Notes: generated by a model from the letters alone, not told the origin. A stretch of 64,000 bases of DNA from Faucicola sp048551375 (GCF_048551375.1 NZ_JBLYZJ010000001.1:62001-126000); one strand, 5' to 3'. Positions 26,305-35,638 are shown, counted from the first letter of the stretch. Numbers and translations are program-made.

Positions 26305-27042
26305 ATGCACAATCCATACGATACCTTGACCTTGCCGATTATTGGCTATCTTCGTTCACCGCTGACCCAAAAATTTGGTACGCCCAGACAGCCGAATTTG
26401 GTGGCGGTGGAAGCGGTGATTGAGATTACCAAGCCTTTTGCTGACCCCAACGCCTTTGATGGCATTGAGCAGTTTAGCCATTTGTGGTTGATTTGGCAGT
26501 TTCATCAAAATCGTGTGGTAGGCAATGCCAAAGATAAGTTTCGTCCGCAAGTGCGTCCGCCACGGTTGGGTGGTAATGAAAAAATTGGCGTATTTGCCAC
26601 TCGCAGTATGTACCGCCCTGCCAATATTGGCTTGTCCGTGGTGCAATTTAATCGCCTTGAAGCAGATGATAAGGGTGTTCGCCTATATGTGTTAGGGGCG
26701 GATATGGTCGATGGCACGCCCATTATCGACATTAAGCCGTATTTGGCGTATAGCGATAGTATTGCTAATGCCACCAGTGGTTTTGCCCAACAACAACCCA
26801 CACCAAAGCCTGTGCAACTCAGTGAAGATGCCAAACAACAGCTGGAACAGCTCATTCAAACCAAACAGTTAACCTTAGCTGATGTTGAGGTCATTACACA
26901 ATTAATTGCCCAAGACCCTAGACCTGCTTATCGGCAACAGGAAGTGGGGCAAGATTTTGTGATGCGATATGGGCAATGGGATGTGGGGTTTATGTCAAAT
27001 GCAGAACAACAATTGGTGATAAAAAATTTGTTGGCGATTTGA
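26305..27042 (+). CDS. trmO: tRNA (N6-threonylcarbamoyladenosine37-N6)-methyltransferase TrmO
   Basis: TrmO (YaeB/VirR family) methylates t6A37 in tRNAs with ACY-type codons. The 245-residue product starts with the beta-barrel SAM domain: LPIIGYLRSPLTQKFGTPRQ, then FDGIEQFSHLWLIWQFH, then ATRSMYRPANIGLSVVQ, then DGTPIIDIKPYLAYSD. The small C-terminal domain ends with RYGQWDVGF. Length is as expected. Confidence 0.93.
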   Translation: MHNPYDTLTLPIIGYLRSPLTQKFGTPRQPNLVAVEAVIEITKPFADPNAFDGIEQFSHLWLIWQFHQNRVVGNAKDKFRPQVRPPRLGGNEKIGVFATRSMYRPANIGLSVVQFNRLEADDKGVRLYVLGADMVDGTPIIDIKPYLAYSDSIANATSGFAQQQPTPKPVQLSEDAKQQLEQLIQTKQLTLADVEVITQLIAQDPRPAYRQQEVGQDFVMRYGQWDVGFMSNAEQQLVIKNLLAI

Positions 27043-27133
27043 TTGGATGGTGTTTTGTCAGCCTAATCAATAGCTATTCTCATTTGCTATTTGATTATTG
27101 CTAAAATATTGCAAATACACAAAAATCTTCACA

Positions 27134-27161
27134 AAAAGCCTTAGAATTCATGGCTTTTTTA
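27134..27161 (+). terminator. Intrinsic terminator after trmO
   Basis: AAAAGCC and GGCTTTT form a stem around an eleven-base loop, followed by a T-run. Confidence 0.75.
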
Positions 27162-27268
27162 TCTGACAGTCACACAAATTTTGAGTATGATAAGCACCAT
27201 AAAATACGCTATGTGTAGCCATTGATATTGAGGCTACAGTTGATTTACTGATTCAATTAGGAATAGTC

Positions 27269-27688
27269 ATGTCTTACGTCAGATTACCTCGTGTTTCTCA
27301 GTCTATAGTTTCCAAATGTTTATTAGCCGTTACGACCTTATCAGCGAGTTTGGTGAGTGTAGCTGCACCGCAAAGTCCAAATGCCACCATTGCCATTGAT
27401 ATGTCTGGATTAACCACCACCAAAGAAGAAGTGGCAGTGTTGCAAGTGCTATCAGAAATTTGTCCTGCGATGCTCAATCCTGTGCAACAAAAAAGCTTTA
27501 ACAAAGCCTATAATATCGAGCTAAAGCGATTGATGCCAACCATCAGCGACCCACGCACGGCAGTACAATATTTATCCACCCAACAAGATTATAAAGCCAT
27601 CTTAAATGACACACGCCAATGGACGTTAAGTTATTCTAAAGAAGATAATAAGCAACTGTGTCGAGAACTAGCAACCGCAAAATACTAG
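27269..27688 (+). CDS. Hypothetical exported protein
   Basis: This is a 139-residue protein that I do not recognise at family level. A signal peptide is clear: a basic start (MSYVRLPRVSQSIVSK), a hydrophobic core, and likely cleavage after SVAA at residue 33. The mature part is about 106 residues, mixed helical, with two cysteines (in SEICPAML and QLCRELAT) that could form a disulfide in the periplasm. It has its own terminator. A 5'-UTR hairpin (GTAGCC/GGCTAC, 27217-27239) lies 30 bp before the start. Confidence 0.7.
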   Translation: MSYVRLPRVSQSIVSKCLLAVTTLSASLVSVAAPQSPNATIAIDMSGLTTTKEEVAVLQVLSEICPAMLNPVQQKSFNKAYNIELKRLMPTISDPRTAVQYLSTQQDYKAILNDTRQWTLSYSKEDNKQLCRELATAKY

Positions 27689-27704
27689 TATCTAAAATAT
27701 ATCG

Positions 27705-27737
27705 AGCCTTTTAGTCACCTAAAAGGCTTTGTTTTTT
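27705..27737 (+). terminator. Intrinsic terminator after the hypothetical exported protein
   Basis: A perfect ten-base-pair stem AGCCTTTTAG/CTAAAAGGCT with a TCAC tetraloop is followed by TTGTTTTTT. Confidence 0.9.
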
Positions 27738-27904
27738 ATGGGATAAAAAATCCAAAAACACATGATAAAGAATTGATTTTAAACTTTATTGTTGGGCGTC
27801 AATTTGATAAGATATGTGAATTTTGTGGGTCAGTGATACTGACATTTATGGTTAATTATGATAAGTAAAGGGACAAAATTATCTTATAACATTCAACCTC
27901 GTAG

Positions 27905-27930
27905 CGTGGGTTAGCAAAGCGTAACCCACG
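27905..27930. repeat. Palindromic repeat, GTGGGTTA type
   Basis: The arms CGTGGGTTA and TAACCCACG flank GCAAAGCG. It is the most regular copy of this family in the window. Confidence 0.85.
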
Positions 27931-27984
27931 GAAAATTAGATTATAATTTAAATTTGTTCATTTACTTAGTCATTTAAATAAGCC

Positions 27985-28063
27985 GTAAGACAGTTTGGAA
28001 GGGGCGTATGGTATACGCCCAAAATTTTTAAGTCTTATTTCTGATTTATTCATTATCGTATTT
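27985..28063. repeat. Nested palindromic repeat, extended copy 2
   Basis: The outer arms GTAAGACAG and AAGTCTTATTTC enclose the inner palindrome GGGGCGTATGGTATACGCCC. CTGATTTATTCATTAT then follows, matching the tails of copies 1 and 3. Confidence 0.8.
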
Positions 28064-28106
28064 TTAGCATTGAATTTTTTCTCACCTAGCGTAACGAGTA
28101 AGTGAC

Positions 28107-29297
28107 ATGACCGCCAGCGTTTTTCCCCAATTTAATACCTTTCCCCATCACATTAGACGAATCGCCATGCCTTTGGTCGCTGTGCTAGCATTGTCCAGCC
28201 ATGTGGCTCACGCTAGCATTGCACCGCCTGAATTGGATAATTCAGCCTATATTTTAATGGATTATGACACAGGCACGATATTGGCTCAAAAAAATGCCAA
28301 TCAGCCATTTCCGCCTGCCTCTTTGACCAAGATGATGACCAGTTATATCATCGAGCAACGCCTATTAGCTGGGTCGTTAAAAGAAAATGAACCTGTACTG
28401 ATGACCCCAGAAGCGTGGTGTAAAGGCACAAGCGAAGAGTCATGTATGTATGTGCCTGTCAATAAATCTGCCCCTGTGATTGATATGCTTAAAGGTATTA
28501 TCATCCAGTCAGGTAATGATGCGTCAAAAGCGATGGCACAGCACATTGCAGGCAGTGAAGGGGCTTTTGCTGACTTGATGAATCAAGAAGCCAAAAAAAT
28601 TGGCATGACCAATACGCATTTTGTCAACCCAACAGGCATGCCTGCTCAAGGGCATCAAGCCTCAGCACAAGATATGGCAAAACTTGCCCAAGCGATTATC
28701 AAAAATAGTGGTAAATATTACCCAATTTATCGCCAAAAAGAATTTACCTATAATGGCATTACCCAAGGCAATCGCAATGCGTTGTTATTCACAGACCCCA
28801 CGGTCGATGGACTAAAAACAGGGCATACCTCAGAAGCGGGCTATTGTTTAGTATCATCGAGCAAGCGTGGGGATATGCGGTTAATCTCGGTGATTATGGG
28901 AACAAAGAGTATGCAACAGCGTGCTGACCAATCACGCAATTTGCTTAATTGGGGATTTGGGCATTATGCCACCAAAGTCGCCAGTCCAGCCAACAAAGCC
29001 TACGGTAATATCGCTGTCAATTTTGGGGCAGTCGATAGTGTTCCAGTCGTTACCCAAAGCAATTTACAAGTATTATTGCCAAAAGTGGATCAAGATAAAG
29101 TCAGTACGGTGGTAGAATTACCTAAGCAAGTCAATGCACCCTTGACCCAAGGACAAGCGGTGGGCAAAATCATTGCGGTGGTGGATGGTAAGCAGGTGGC
29201 TTCCGTGCCATTGGTGGCTCAAACGGCTGTGGAACAAGCAGGTTTTTTTAAACGCATGTGGCAACACGTGGTAGTGTTTTTTAAGAATTTATTTTAA
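28107..29297 (+). CDS. dacC: D-alanyl-D-alanine carboxypeptidase (PBP5/6 type)
   Basis: This is a penicillin-binding protein that trims the terminal D-Ala from peptidoglycan stem peptides. The 396-residue product has a signal peptide ending near AHA (residue 36). The active-site SxxK is in SLTKM (Ser72-Lys75), SGN is at about 135-137, and KTG is in LKTGHTSEAGY. The C-terminal domain ends in an amphipathic helix, FFKRMWQHVVVFFKNLF, which anchors these enzymes to the outer face of the inner membrane. Whether it is DacA or DacC cannot be decided from the window. Confidence 0.92.
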   Translation: MTASVFPQFNTFPHHIRRIAMPLVAVLALSSHVAHASIAPPELDNSAYILMDYDTGTILAQKNANQPFPPASLTKMMTSYIIEQRLLAGSLKENEPVLMTPEAWCKGTSEESCMYVPVNKSAPVIDMLKGIIIQSGNDASKAMAQHIAGSEGAFADLMNQEAKKIGMTNTHFVNPTGMPAQGHQASAQDMAKLAQAIIKNSGKYYPIYRQKEFTYNGITQGNRNALLFTDPTVDGLKTGHTSEAGYCLVSSSKRGDMRLISVIMGTKSMQQRADQSRNLLNWGFGHYATKVASPANKAYGNIAVNFGAVDSVPVVTQSNLQVLLPKVDQDKVSTVVELPKQVNAPLTQGQAVGKIIAVVDGKQVASVPLVAQTAVEQAGFFKRMWQHVVVFFKNLF

Positions 29298-29360
29298 CTG
29301 GGTCTGGGTTAAGATAAATTATAAACTGTTGATATTAATATCATTTAAATCTCCCCCAAT

Positions 29361-29381
29361 CCCCTCTTTACGAAAGAGGGG
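29361..29381. repeat. CCCCTCTTT hairpin repeat
   Basis: CCCCTCTTT and AAAGAGGGG arms are preceded by AAATCTCCCCCAAT. Related elements are at 36205-36235 and 43846-43868. Confidence 0.7.
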
Positions 29382-29451
29382 GCTATACCTTCATATATAA
29401 TATGATTTTTCGTGGGTTACACCTCGCAAGACAAGCCTAGCGAAGTGTTTA

Positions 29452-29475
29452 GTAGGGGCGTATCGTATATGCCCA
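29452..29475. repeat. Short palindromic repeat, GGGCGTAT type, diverged
   Basis: GTAGGGGCGTATCGTATATGCCC is a copy with one mismatch in the right arm. A half copy of the GTGGGTTA family lies just before it (29411). Confidence 0.75.
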
Positions 29476-29507
29476 AAGTTTTCAAAAAAATCTATACTCC
29501 CTATCTA

Positions 29508-31361
29508 TCATACCAAATACTGCAAAATATGTTTGAGGTATTCGTTTAAATCAAAAGAAATCTCCGATTCAGCGATTGCCTCTGCATAATCTACGCCCAC
29601 GCTTTTTAGATTTTCAACATCGATATCACTCAGTTGTGACGGTTGATAGTAGCGTACAATGAGAATACGGTGTTGCTCTTCTTGTAGGCGTAAGTTTTTG
29701 ACGAGTTTTAAGACTTTTTCTTGACTGACAAGATAGGAAATCAGTAGCATATCGGTATTATGCTTTAATAGATAATCCAATAATAAATCTGGGTCATTAA
29801 ATCCTTTAAATGTACCACCTGCTTGTTTTAGACGCTGGGCATTTTGTAGGATGGTGTCATCTTCATACCAAACGGCAAAGCTTTTATCTTTCAGTAAGTT
29901 ACGATCGTAATTGGTTTTCCAATCATCTAAGATAAGCGATAAATTGATACTTGTGCCTTCATCAACACGACTGGTAAGGGTGATTTGCCCATTGATTAGC
30001 TCTGTGAGTTTTTTAACCAAAAATAGCCCCACGGTGTCTTTATTCACACTGTGTTTAATTTCAGGGTTGATTTGGAAAAAGGGTTCAAACACTTGCTGTT
30101 GATAGTTTTCGGCAATGCCAATCCCTGTATCTTGCACCTCTAATGCCCAACGGATGGTTTTTTCGAGGTGTTGGAGCTGAGAAATAATGGTCACACTACC
30201 CTTGTCAGTAAAACGGATAGCATTTTCGACCAGTGATGAGAGAACCAAGCGAATTTTCTGCACATCCCCTTCTAGTACATAGTCGGCATGATAGACTTTT
30301 GCGATGAGTAGTAAGTTTTTATCATTCGCCATGACTTGAAATTTTTCAATGACATCGCTAATTAGGCGAGAAGGGCTAAATTGTGCTTTTTCAATATTTG
30401 CTTGCCCTTTTTCGATTCGATTAATTTGAATAATCTGATTAAGCTTAGAGTTGAGGTCGGCTGTTCCTGTGCTGATGATGTCAAAGGCATCTTTTTGTTC
30501 ATTGCTAATATATTGGTTTTTGAGCAATTGTAACCCTGCCTCAATACGATTCAAAGAGATTTTAAACTCATGGGTTAGGGTGTTTTGAAAGCTAGAATGG
30601 TGCGAAATTTGGCGAAGCTCTTCTTCCCTTACCAGTTGTTTTTCGGTGTTGAGTTGCTCAATTTGATGAAGGCTCATTTTTTGTTTGCTAATAAGATGCC
30701 ATAACGCGTGTTCAAACACCCATATCCCTTCGTTGCTTTTGGGTGCTAAATCCTCATTGGTTAAGCTGATGGATTCATCTTGTAAAATTCGGTGACTTAG
30801 ACTTTCTAAATAAGGTAGACGTTTGATGCTTTTTTTTACTGTAGCTAAAATAAAAGCTAGCATAGCAATTGATAAGACAATAATCAGTGAAAAAGCAGGT
30901 AAGTTGTTTTTTAGCCAAGTATAACGCACAGTTTGTAAGTTGAGGGTGATGTTAATATAGCCGATTAATTGCTTGACGGCAGTATTATCGGTGGGGGTGG
31001 CAGATTGTTCAATAAAAACAGGCTCACTAATACCTTGATATTTTTCAAGAAAAATATTCTTAAAGCTCATGATGCTGGTCGTTGCTTTGGGTGTATTGGT
31101 GGGAAAAAACATGATACTTTCGATTTGGGGGGAGTGAGCCAAGGTGGCTTCGACTTGATCCGAAATCAATGTAGTATTTTTAATAGCAGCTGTTTTAGCA
31201 AGCAGTTGCCCTGTGTGTTGGGTTATGGCGACCTCATATTTAATGGTGTCGGACAGACTGGTATAAATATAAAGACAAGAGCAAGTAAACAAAATTAGTA
31301 AGAATGGCAATATAATAAAGCGTCTTGCCAAAGCTTGGTAATTGAGTGAACTGGTCGCCAT
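29508..31361 (-). CDS. Sensor histidine kinase with degenerate receiver domain (GacS/BarA-like)
   Basis: This is a 617-residue membrane kinase. Transmembrane helices at about residues 14-34 and 154-174 flank a periplasmic sensor of about 120 residues. The H-box is LTHEFKISLNRIEAG with His264. The ATPase domain has VENAIRFTDKG (N box) and DTGIGIAENY (G1), but the G2 box is altered (TVGLFLVKKL). The C-terminal 125 residues resemble a response-regulator receiver. Where the phospho-acceptor Asp should stand there is LLISYLV, so phosphotransfer through it looks lost. It is a single gene with der upstream. The link to Gac/Rsm signalling is a guess. Confidence 0.78.
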   Translation of the reverse strand: MATSSLNYQALARRFIILPFLLILFTCSCLYIYTSLSDTIKYEVAITQHTGQLLAKTAAIKNTTLISDQVEATLAHSPQIESIMFFPTNTPKATTSIMSFKNIFLEKYQGISEPVFIEQSATPTDNTAVKQLIGYINITLNLQTVRYTWLKNNLPAFSLIIVLSIAMLAFILATVKKSIKRLPYLESLSHRILQDESISLTNEDLAPKSNEGIWVFEHALWHLISKQKMSLHQIEQLNTEKQLVREEELRQISHHSSFQNTLTHEFKISLNRIEAGLQLLKNQYISNEQKDAFDIISTGTADLNSKLNQIIQINRIEKGQANIEKAQFSPSRLISDVIEKFQVMANDKNLLLIAKVYHADYVLEGDVQKIRLVLSSLVENAIRFTDKGSVTIISQLQHLEKTIRWALEVQDTGIGIAENYQQQVFEPFFQINPEIKHSVNKDTVGLFLVKKLTELINGQITLTSRVDEGTSINLSLILDDWKTNYDRNLLKDKSFAVWYEDDTILQNAQRLKQAGGTFKGFNDPDLLLDYLLKHNTDMLLISYLVSQEKVLKLVKNLRLQEEQHRILIVRYYQPSQLSDIDVENLKSVGVDYAEAIAESEISFDLNEYLKHILQYLV

Positions 31362-31407
31362 ACAGGTGCTTCCATTGGGTTAGGGTGAAAAGTTGTCTAT
31401 GAATTTA

Positions 31408-32811
31408 TTAGCGTTTTTTATCCCGTTTTCTAAATTTTTGTACCTCTCGGCGTTTACGTTCTTTTTGGGCATCGGTCAAGGTATTTTTGCGATTGGCGTA
31501 GGGGTTTTCATTTTGTTTAAATTCCACACGCACAGGCGTACCTTCGAGTTTGAAGACTTTACGAAATTCGTTTTCAAGATAACGGCGGTAGCTGTTAGGT
31601 ACTTGGCTGGTTTGGTTACCATGAATCACGATAATCGGTGGGTTGTGTCCACCAAGGTGGGCAAATCGTAGTTTGATACGTCTACCACCGACCATAGGCG
31701 GTTGGTGAGCGGTGACGGCATCTTGTAGAATTTGGGTCAAGCGACTGGTCGAAATGTCAAACATTGCCGAATCATAGGCTTTATGAATGGAGGGATAAAG
31801 ATTACCCACGCCTGTGCCATGTAAGGCAGAAATTAAGTGAAATTTGACATAAGGAATAAAATTAAAGCGTCTATCCATCTCGATTTTCACAAAGTTCTTT
31901 TGGTCTTGGTCAAGCCCGTCCCATTTGTTAATCGCCACCACCATGGCACGACCTGCTTCGAGGGCATAGCCGAGTAAATTCAGGTCTTGGTCGGCAATGC
32001 CTTCTTGGGCATCAATCACGATGATGACCACGTGGGCATCTTTGATGGCTTGTAGGGTTTTGATGACCGAAAATTTTTCGACTTTTTCGTCAATGCGTCC
32101 ACGACGGCGTACCCCTGCGGTGTCAATCAATACATAATGGCGACCGTCACGCTCATACGGAATATAAATACTGTCACGAGTCGTACCCGGCATATCAAAC
32201 ACCACCACCCGCTCTTCACCGAGTAAGCGATTGACAAGGGTGGATTTGCCAACATTGGGACGACCGATAATGGCAATACGTAACCCTTCTGGGGCTTGTT
32301 CTTCTTGGTCTTGGGTTGGCATATTGGCAGTCAATGACTCCAATAAATTGCTCATGCCTCGTCCATGACTGGCAGACATCGGAAACGGCTCGCCAAAGCC
32401 CAATTCAAAAAACTCATTCACAGTGGCTTCATGCACGCCATCAATTTTATTGGCGACCAAAAATACAGGTTTGCCAAGGGTATGCAGTTGTTTGGCAATA
32501 ACCTCATCCGCCCCTGTGATGCCTGCACGAGTATCCACCACAAACACGATGATATCCGCTTCGTGAATGGCTGTGTGCGATTGGTGCGACATATAGTCAT
32601 CAATCGTGCCATCGCCATCATCCATCTCGCCAATACCGCCAGTGTCAATGACAATAAATGACTTATCCTCAAACGTGGCGTCGCCATATTGACGGTCACG
32701 AGTCAGCCCTGCCAAATCCGCCACAAGGGCTTGGCGACTGCGAGTGAGTTGGTTAAATAGTGTGGATTTACCCACATTTGGGCGACCAATGAGGGCGACA
32801 ACAGGCTTCAT
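31408..32811 (-). CDS. der: Ribosome assembly GTPase Der (EngA)
   Basis: Der has two GTPase domains and assists 50S subunit maturation. The 467-residue product shows two P-loops (ALIGRPNVGKSTLFNQ and AIIGRPNVGKSTLVNR). Each domain has its DTGG/DTAG switch (VIDTGGIGEMDDGDG, LIDTAGVRRRGRIDEK) and NKxD motifs (VANKIDGVHE, AINKWDGLDQ). A KH-like C-terminal domain and a basic tail (RKRDKKR) complete it. Length is typical. Confidence 0.97.
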   Translation of the reverse strand: MKPVVALIGRPNVGKSTLFNQLTRSRQALVADLAGLTRDRQYGDATFEDKSFIVIDTGGIGEMDDGDGTIDDYMSHQSHTAIHEADIIVFVVDTRAGITGADEVIAKQLHTLGKPVFLVANKIDGVHEATVNEFFELGFGEPFPMSASHGRGMSNLLESLTANMPTQDQEEQAPEGLRIAIIGRPNVGKSTLVNRLLGEERVVVFDMPGTTRDSIYIPYERDGRHYVLIDTAGVRRRGRIDEKVEKFSVIKTLQAIKDAHVVIIVIDAQEGIADQDLNLLGYALEAGRAMVVAINKWDGLDQDQKNFVKIEMDRRFNFIPYVKFHLISALHGTGVGNLYPSIHKAYDSAMFDISTSRLTQILQDAVTAHQPPMVGGRRIKLRFAHLGGHNPPIIVIHGNQTSQVPNSYRRYLENEFRKVFKLEGTPVRVEFKQNENPYANRKNTLTDAQKERKRREVQKFRKRDKKR

Positions 32812-32851
32812 ACGCTGGTAATTCCTAAAAAATAATCAATAGAATTTGATA

Positions 32852-32881
32852 AACCCAACATCGTCTAGCAATGTTGGGTTG
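32852..32881 (-). terminator. Hairpin between the L,D-transpeptidase and der
   Basis: The perfect stem AACCCAACAT/ATGTTGGGTT has a ten-base loop. It has no clear T-run, so it may be a transcript-stabilising or repeat-derived hairpin instead of a true terminator. The same core (GTTGGGT) recurs at 61741-61815. Confidence 0.5.
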
Positions 32882-32968
32882 GTGTCAAAAATGGGGGTAT
32901 AGGTAGCATCCCTATATATGCTGTGTAGTTTACCAGTTTCGGGGTGGATTTGCCAAATATAGTTAAAA

Positions 32969-34282
32969 CTATTCAAAAATGACTTCTGCACCGTCCGCAA
33001 TCGTGCCATACAATGCCAACGCATCCCAATTGGTCAAACGCACACAACCATGAGATTTTTGTTGACTAATCATTTCAGGTTCGGGTGAACCATGAATGCC
33101 AAAGCTTTTTTTGGATAAACCAATCCATACACGTCCTACAGGATTGTTTGGGCCGGGCGGTAGCACTGAATCTTTATTAGAAAAATCTTTATTATACGTG
33201 GGGTTAATGACACGGTTGATGACTTTGAGCGTACCAGATGGTGAAGGGGTGTATTGGCTACCAACCGTGGTCGGATAGCTTGCCACCAATCTGCCTGTTT
33301 TATCATAGGCATACAATAAATTGCGTTTTTTATTTGCCACAACCTTGGTGATTTCGGTCATGTTAGGCTGGTAAGGGTTATAAACTGTGATGGTATTACC
33401 CACTTTTAATGGCGTGTCAGGATTTAGTTGACTGAGCAAGCTTCGGCTCATGTGGAAGCGTTCTGCCACTGCCTCACGCACACTGGTATATTGCATCCCT
33501 TTGGTATGATAAGGAATATGTACATCATCTTTGGTTAATGTGTAATTAATTAACACAGGTTGTTGATTCAATTTTTCATCGCTGGTCAACGCTTTCCATG
33601 TCGCCTCATCCATTTCGCTAGTGACTGCTAGATTGTGCTTTTGTTGAAACACATTCATGGCTTTGATGACATTTCGGCTCATTTTACCATTGACTGCACC
33701 CACACCATGATTATGCCAATTTAGCAAGGCTTGAATTTTGATAATAGTGGCTTGGTCCAGTTTGGCAGGAAGCTTTTTGGTGATTTTAGTATTATCAACC
33801 GATACAGGGCTTACGGATGAGGCTGGCGTGGTGCTTGCCAAATTGGTGGATAACTGATTGGATGACGTGTTGGCGAAGTCATTGGCGGTTGATGCAGACT
33901 GGCTGGCGGTCATGCTGTGTATGAGGTCGGATGAATCGCCCCAACTGGCTTGATTGACCGTTTGGGCAAAACTCGGTAAATTATCAGTGGTATAAGGAAT
34001 CTCTGGCAAAGCGTATGCCAAACGCACCTCGATAGGGCTAGTCCCAACAAACTGTTGACTGACATTAGGACGCAACACGGGGACAGGTGTAGAAGCGACT
34101 GTAGAGGCAGGTGCGGATGCAGTTGTGTCACTTGTTAAGGTGGATTTATCGGTATCTGAGCGTTGGCAGGCAGTCAGCGTCAAAGGTAACGCCATACATA
34201 ATAGTAACAGAGAAGAAGATTTGGTAAACATGGGTGAAAAAAATGGCATAAGTGAGCTGGTTAACCTTGATATCTGGGGCAT
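32969..34282 (-). CDS. L,D-transpeptidase (YkuD) lipoprotein with peptidoglycan-binding and LysM domains
   Basis: This is a 437-residue envelope enzyme likely to form 3-3 crosslinks or attach lipoproteins to peptidoglycan. The N-terminus has a lipoprotein signal, LPLTLTAC, with Cys39. The first start is uncertain; M12 or M18 would shorten the leader. A Ser/Thr/Ala-rich linker follows. Next come a peptidoglycan-binding-type domain (LDQATIIKIQALLNWHNHGV), a LysM-like segment (RFHMSRSLLSQLNPDTPLKV) and the YkuD domain. The catalytic His and Cys are in FGIHGSPEP and KSHGCVRLTNW (Cys near 413). Confidence 0.88.
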   Translation of the reverse strand: MPQISRLTSSLMPFFSPMFTKSSSLLLLCMALPLTLTACQRSDTDKSTLTSDTTASAPASTVASTPVPVLRPNVSQQFVGTSPIEVRLAYALPEIPYTTDNLPSFAQTVNQASWGDSSDLIHSMTASQSASTANDFANTSSNQLSTNLASTTPASSVSPVSVDNTKITKKLPAKLDQATIIKIQALLNWHNHGVGAVNGKMSRNVIKAMNVFQQKHNLAVTSEMDEATWKALTSDEKLNQQPVLINYTLTKDDVHIPYHTKGMQYTSVREAVAERFHMSRSLLSQLNPDTPLKVGNTITVYNPYQPNMTEITKVVANKKRNLLYAYDKTGRLVASYPTTVGSQYTPSPSGTLKVINRVINPTYNKDFSNKDSVLPPGPNNPVGRVWIGLSKKSFGIHGSPEPEMISQQKSHGCVRLTNWDALALYGTIADGAEVIFE

Positions 34283-34315
34283 TCACACGACAAAAGAGAG
34301 AAAAATAGTTTAATC

Positions 34316-34350
34316 AAAAGGGGGTAATATAGCAGAATAATACCCCCTTT
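34316..34350 (-). terminator. Intrinsic terminator after the ArsR-OYE pair
   Basis: On the minus strand, AAGGGGGTA and TACCCCCTT arms pair across an AT-rich loop and are followed by TTG and T-rich sequence. It lies downstream of the OYE stop and before the transpeptidase gene. Confidence 0.7.
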
Positions 34351-34411
34351 GCTTAAGCATTTTTGTCATTGCCATAAAAGAAATGTGCAAGATTTGTAAA
34401 TCGCCCTAAGC

Positions 34412-35623
34412 TTACTTCGCACGCCCTGTACTCAGTCCCGCTTTACCATTGGCAATCAACACATGAGCGATGACTTGCCACGCTGATAGCTTGGGATTCG
34501 GGCGTTTGCCACGACCAATAAGAGCCATTTGCATCATATACCATTCCATCTCAGCCACTGAGCGGAATAGCTTATCGACCTTTTTTACACCAGTTTTAAT
34601 CGGTGGCGTTTCAAGCGTCTTGTAAGTGCCGTTGGCGATTTGATTGGGTAAATCTGGCATAATCGCCAGTGGGCGAGCGATACCGATAAAGTCCAATTCT
34701 TTGCTTTCTAACGCTTCATTCATGGCTGATTCTGAGCGGAAGCCACCTGTGACAATCAAAGGTACATCACTGACGGCACGGACTTTTTTGGCATAATCAA
34801 GGAAGAAAGCTTCACGCTGTTTGGTACTGTCTTTTGCTTGCATCATGGCAGGGCTTTCATAGTTACCGCCAGATACTTCAATAAAATCAATACCTAGCTC
34901 CGACATTTTGGCAATCACTTGCACTGAGTCATTTTCATCAAAACCGCCTTTTTGGAAATCAGCAGAATTGAGCTTTAGACCGACCAAAAATTTATCCGAT
35001 ACTTTGGCTTTGATGGCGTTAAACACTTCGACCAAGAAACGCATACGGTTTTCTAGGCTACCTCCCCATTGGTCGGTACGCTGATTGTGATGCGGTGATA
35101 AAAATTGGCTAATCAAATACCCATGTGCGCCATGAATTTGCACACCGCTAAAGCCTGCTTGCTCGGCAAGTTCGGCAGTGGTGGCGAAGTCTTGGATGAT
35201 TTGCAGAATTTCTTTTTCTTCTAACGCTCGTGGTGGATTGATAAAGCTGTCCATACCTCTGAGTGGTACGGCACTTGGGGCGACTGGCGTGTCATTCACG
35301 GCTTTTGGTGATTGCTTGCCTGCGTGGTTGATTTGCATAATTAATAAGGTATCGTTTTGTATGCCTGCAATCGCCCACGCTTTTGCCATTGCCAAATCAG
35401 ACGGTTCAAGCACCACATCTTTGGGTGAGCCTTTGCCTTGCTTGGATACCATGACATTGCCTGTCAGTAGCACGCCAGTACCGCCTTTCGCCCATGTGTC
35501 ATAGAGTTTGACCAGTTCGCCAGAGATACGGCTACGTTGCGATAGTTGTTCTTCCATCGCTGATTTGAAAAAACGGTTTTTGGCGGTGATGCCATTGTTA
35601 AAGGTAAAGGGGGTAAATAACAT
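34412..35623 (-). CDS. NADH:flavin oxidoreductase, old yellow enzyme family
   Basis: This is a 403-residue FMN-dependent TIM-barrel enzyme that reduces activated C=C bonds. Landmarks are FNNGITAKNRFFKSAMEEQL at the N-terminus, MQINHAGKQSPKAVND, GVQIHGAHGYLISQFLSPHH with the substrate-binding His pair, RTDQWGGSLENRMRFLVE and LIVTGGFRSES. It has no iron-sulfur or second flavin domain, so it is a single-domain OYE. It follows the ArsR-type gene by 15 bp, suggesting a regulated detoxification unit. Confidence 0.88.
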   Translation of the reverse strand: MLFTPFTFNNGITAKNRFFKSAMEEQLSQRSRISGELVKLYDTWAKGGTGVLLTGNVMVSKQGKGSPKDVVLEPSDLAMAKAWAIAGIQNDTLLIMQINHAGKQSPKAVNDTPVAPSAVPLRGMDSFINPPRALEEKEILQIIQDFATTAELAEQAGFSGVQIHGAHGYLISQFLSPHHNQRTDQWGGSLENRMRFLVEVFNAIKAKVSDKFLVGLKLNSADFQKGGFDENDSVQVIAKMSELGIDFIEVSGGNYESPAMMQAKDSTKQREAFFLDYAKKVRAVSDVPLIVTGGFRSESAMNEALESKELDFIGIARPLAIMPDLPNQIANGTYKTLETPPIKTGVKKVDKLFRSVAEMEWYMMQMALIGRGKRPNPKLSAWQVIAHVLIANGKAGLSTGRAK

Positions 35624-35638
35624 ATTGTTTCCTATGAT

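Larger units (their letters stand above)
27689..28106. other. 418-bp intergenic stretch rich in palindromes before dacC
   Basis: No gene is seen here. From left to right it holds the terminator of the hypothetical gene, a small palindrome (GTCAG/CTGAC at 27832-27846), a GTGGGTTA-type palindrome (27905-27930) and a long nested GGGCGTAT-type repeat (about 27985-28063). The dacC ATG follows GTAACGAGTAAGTGAC. Confidence 0.7.

Noticed and set aside
32836..33024. A 62-codon minus-strand frame between der and the transpeptidase
   Set aside because: It overlaps the transpeptidase end out of frame and covers a hairpin, with no ribosome site.
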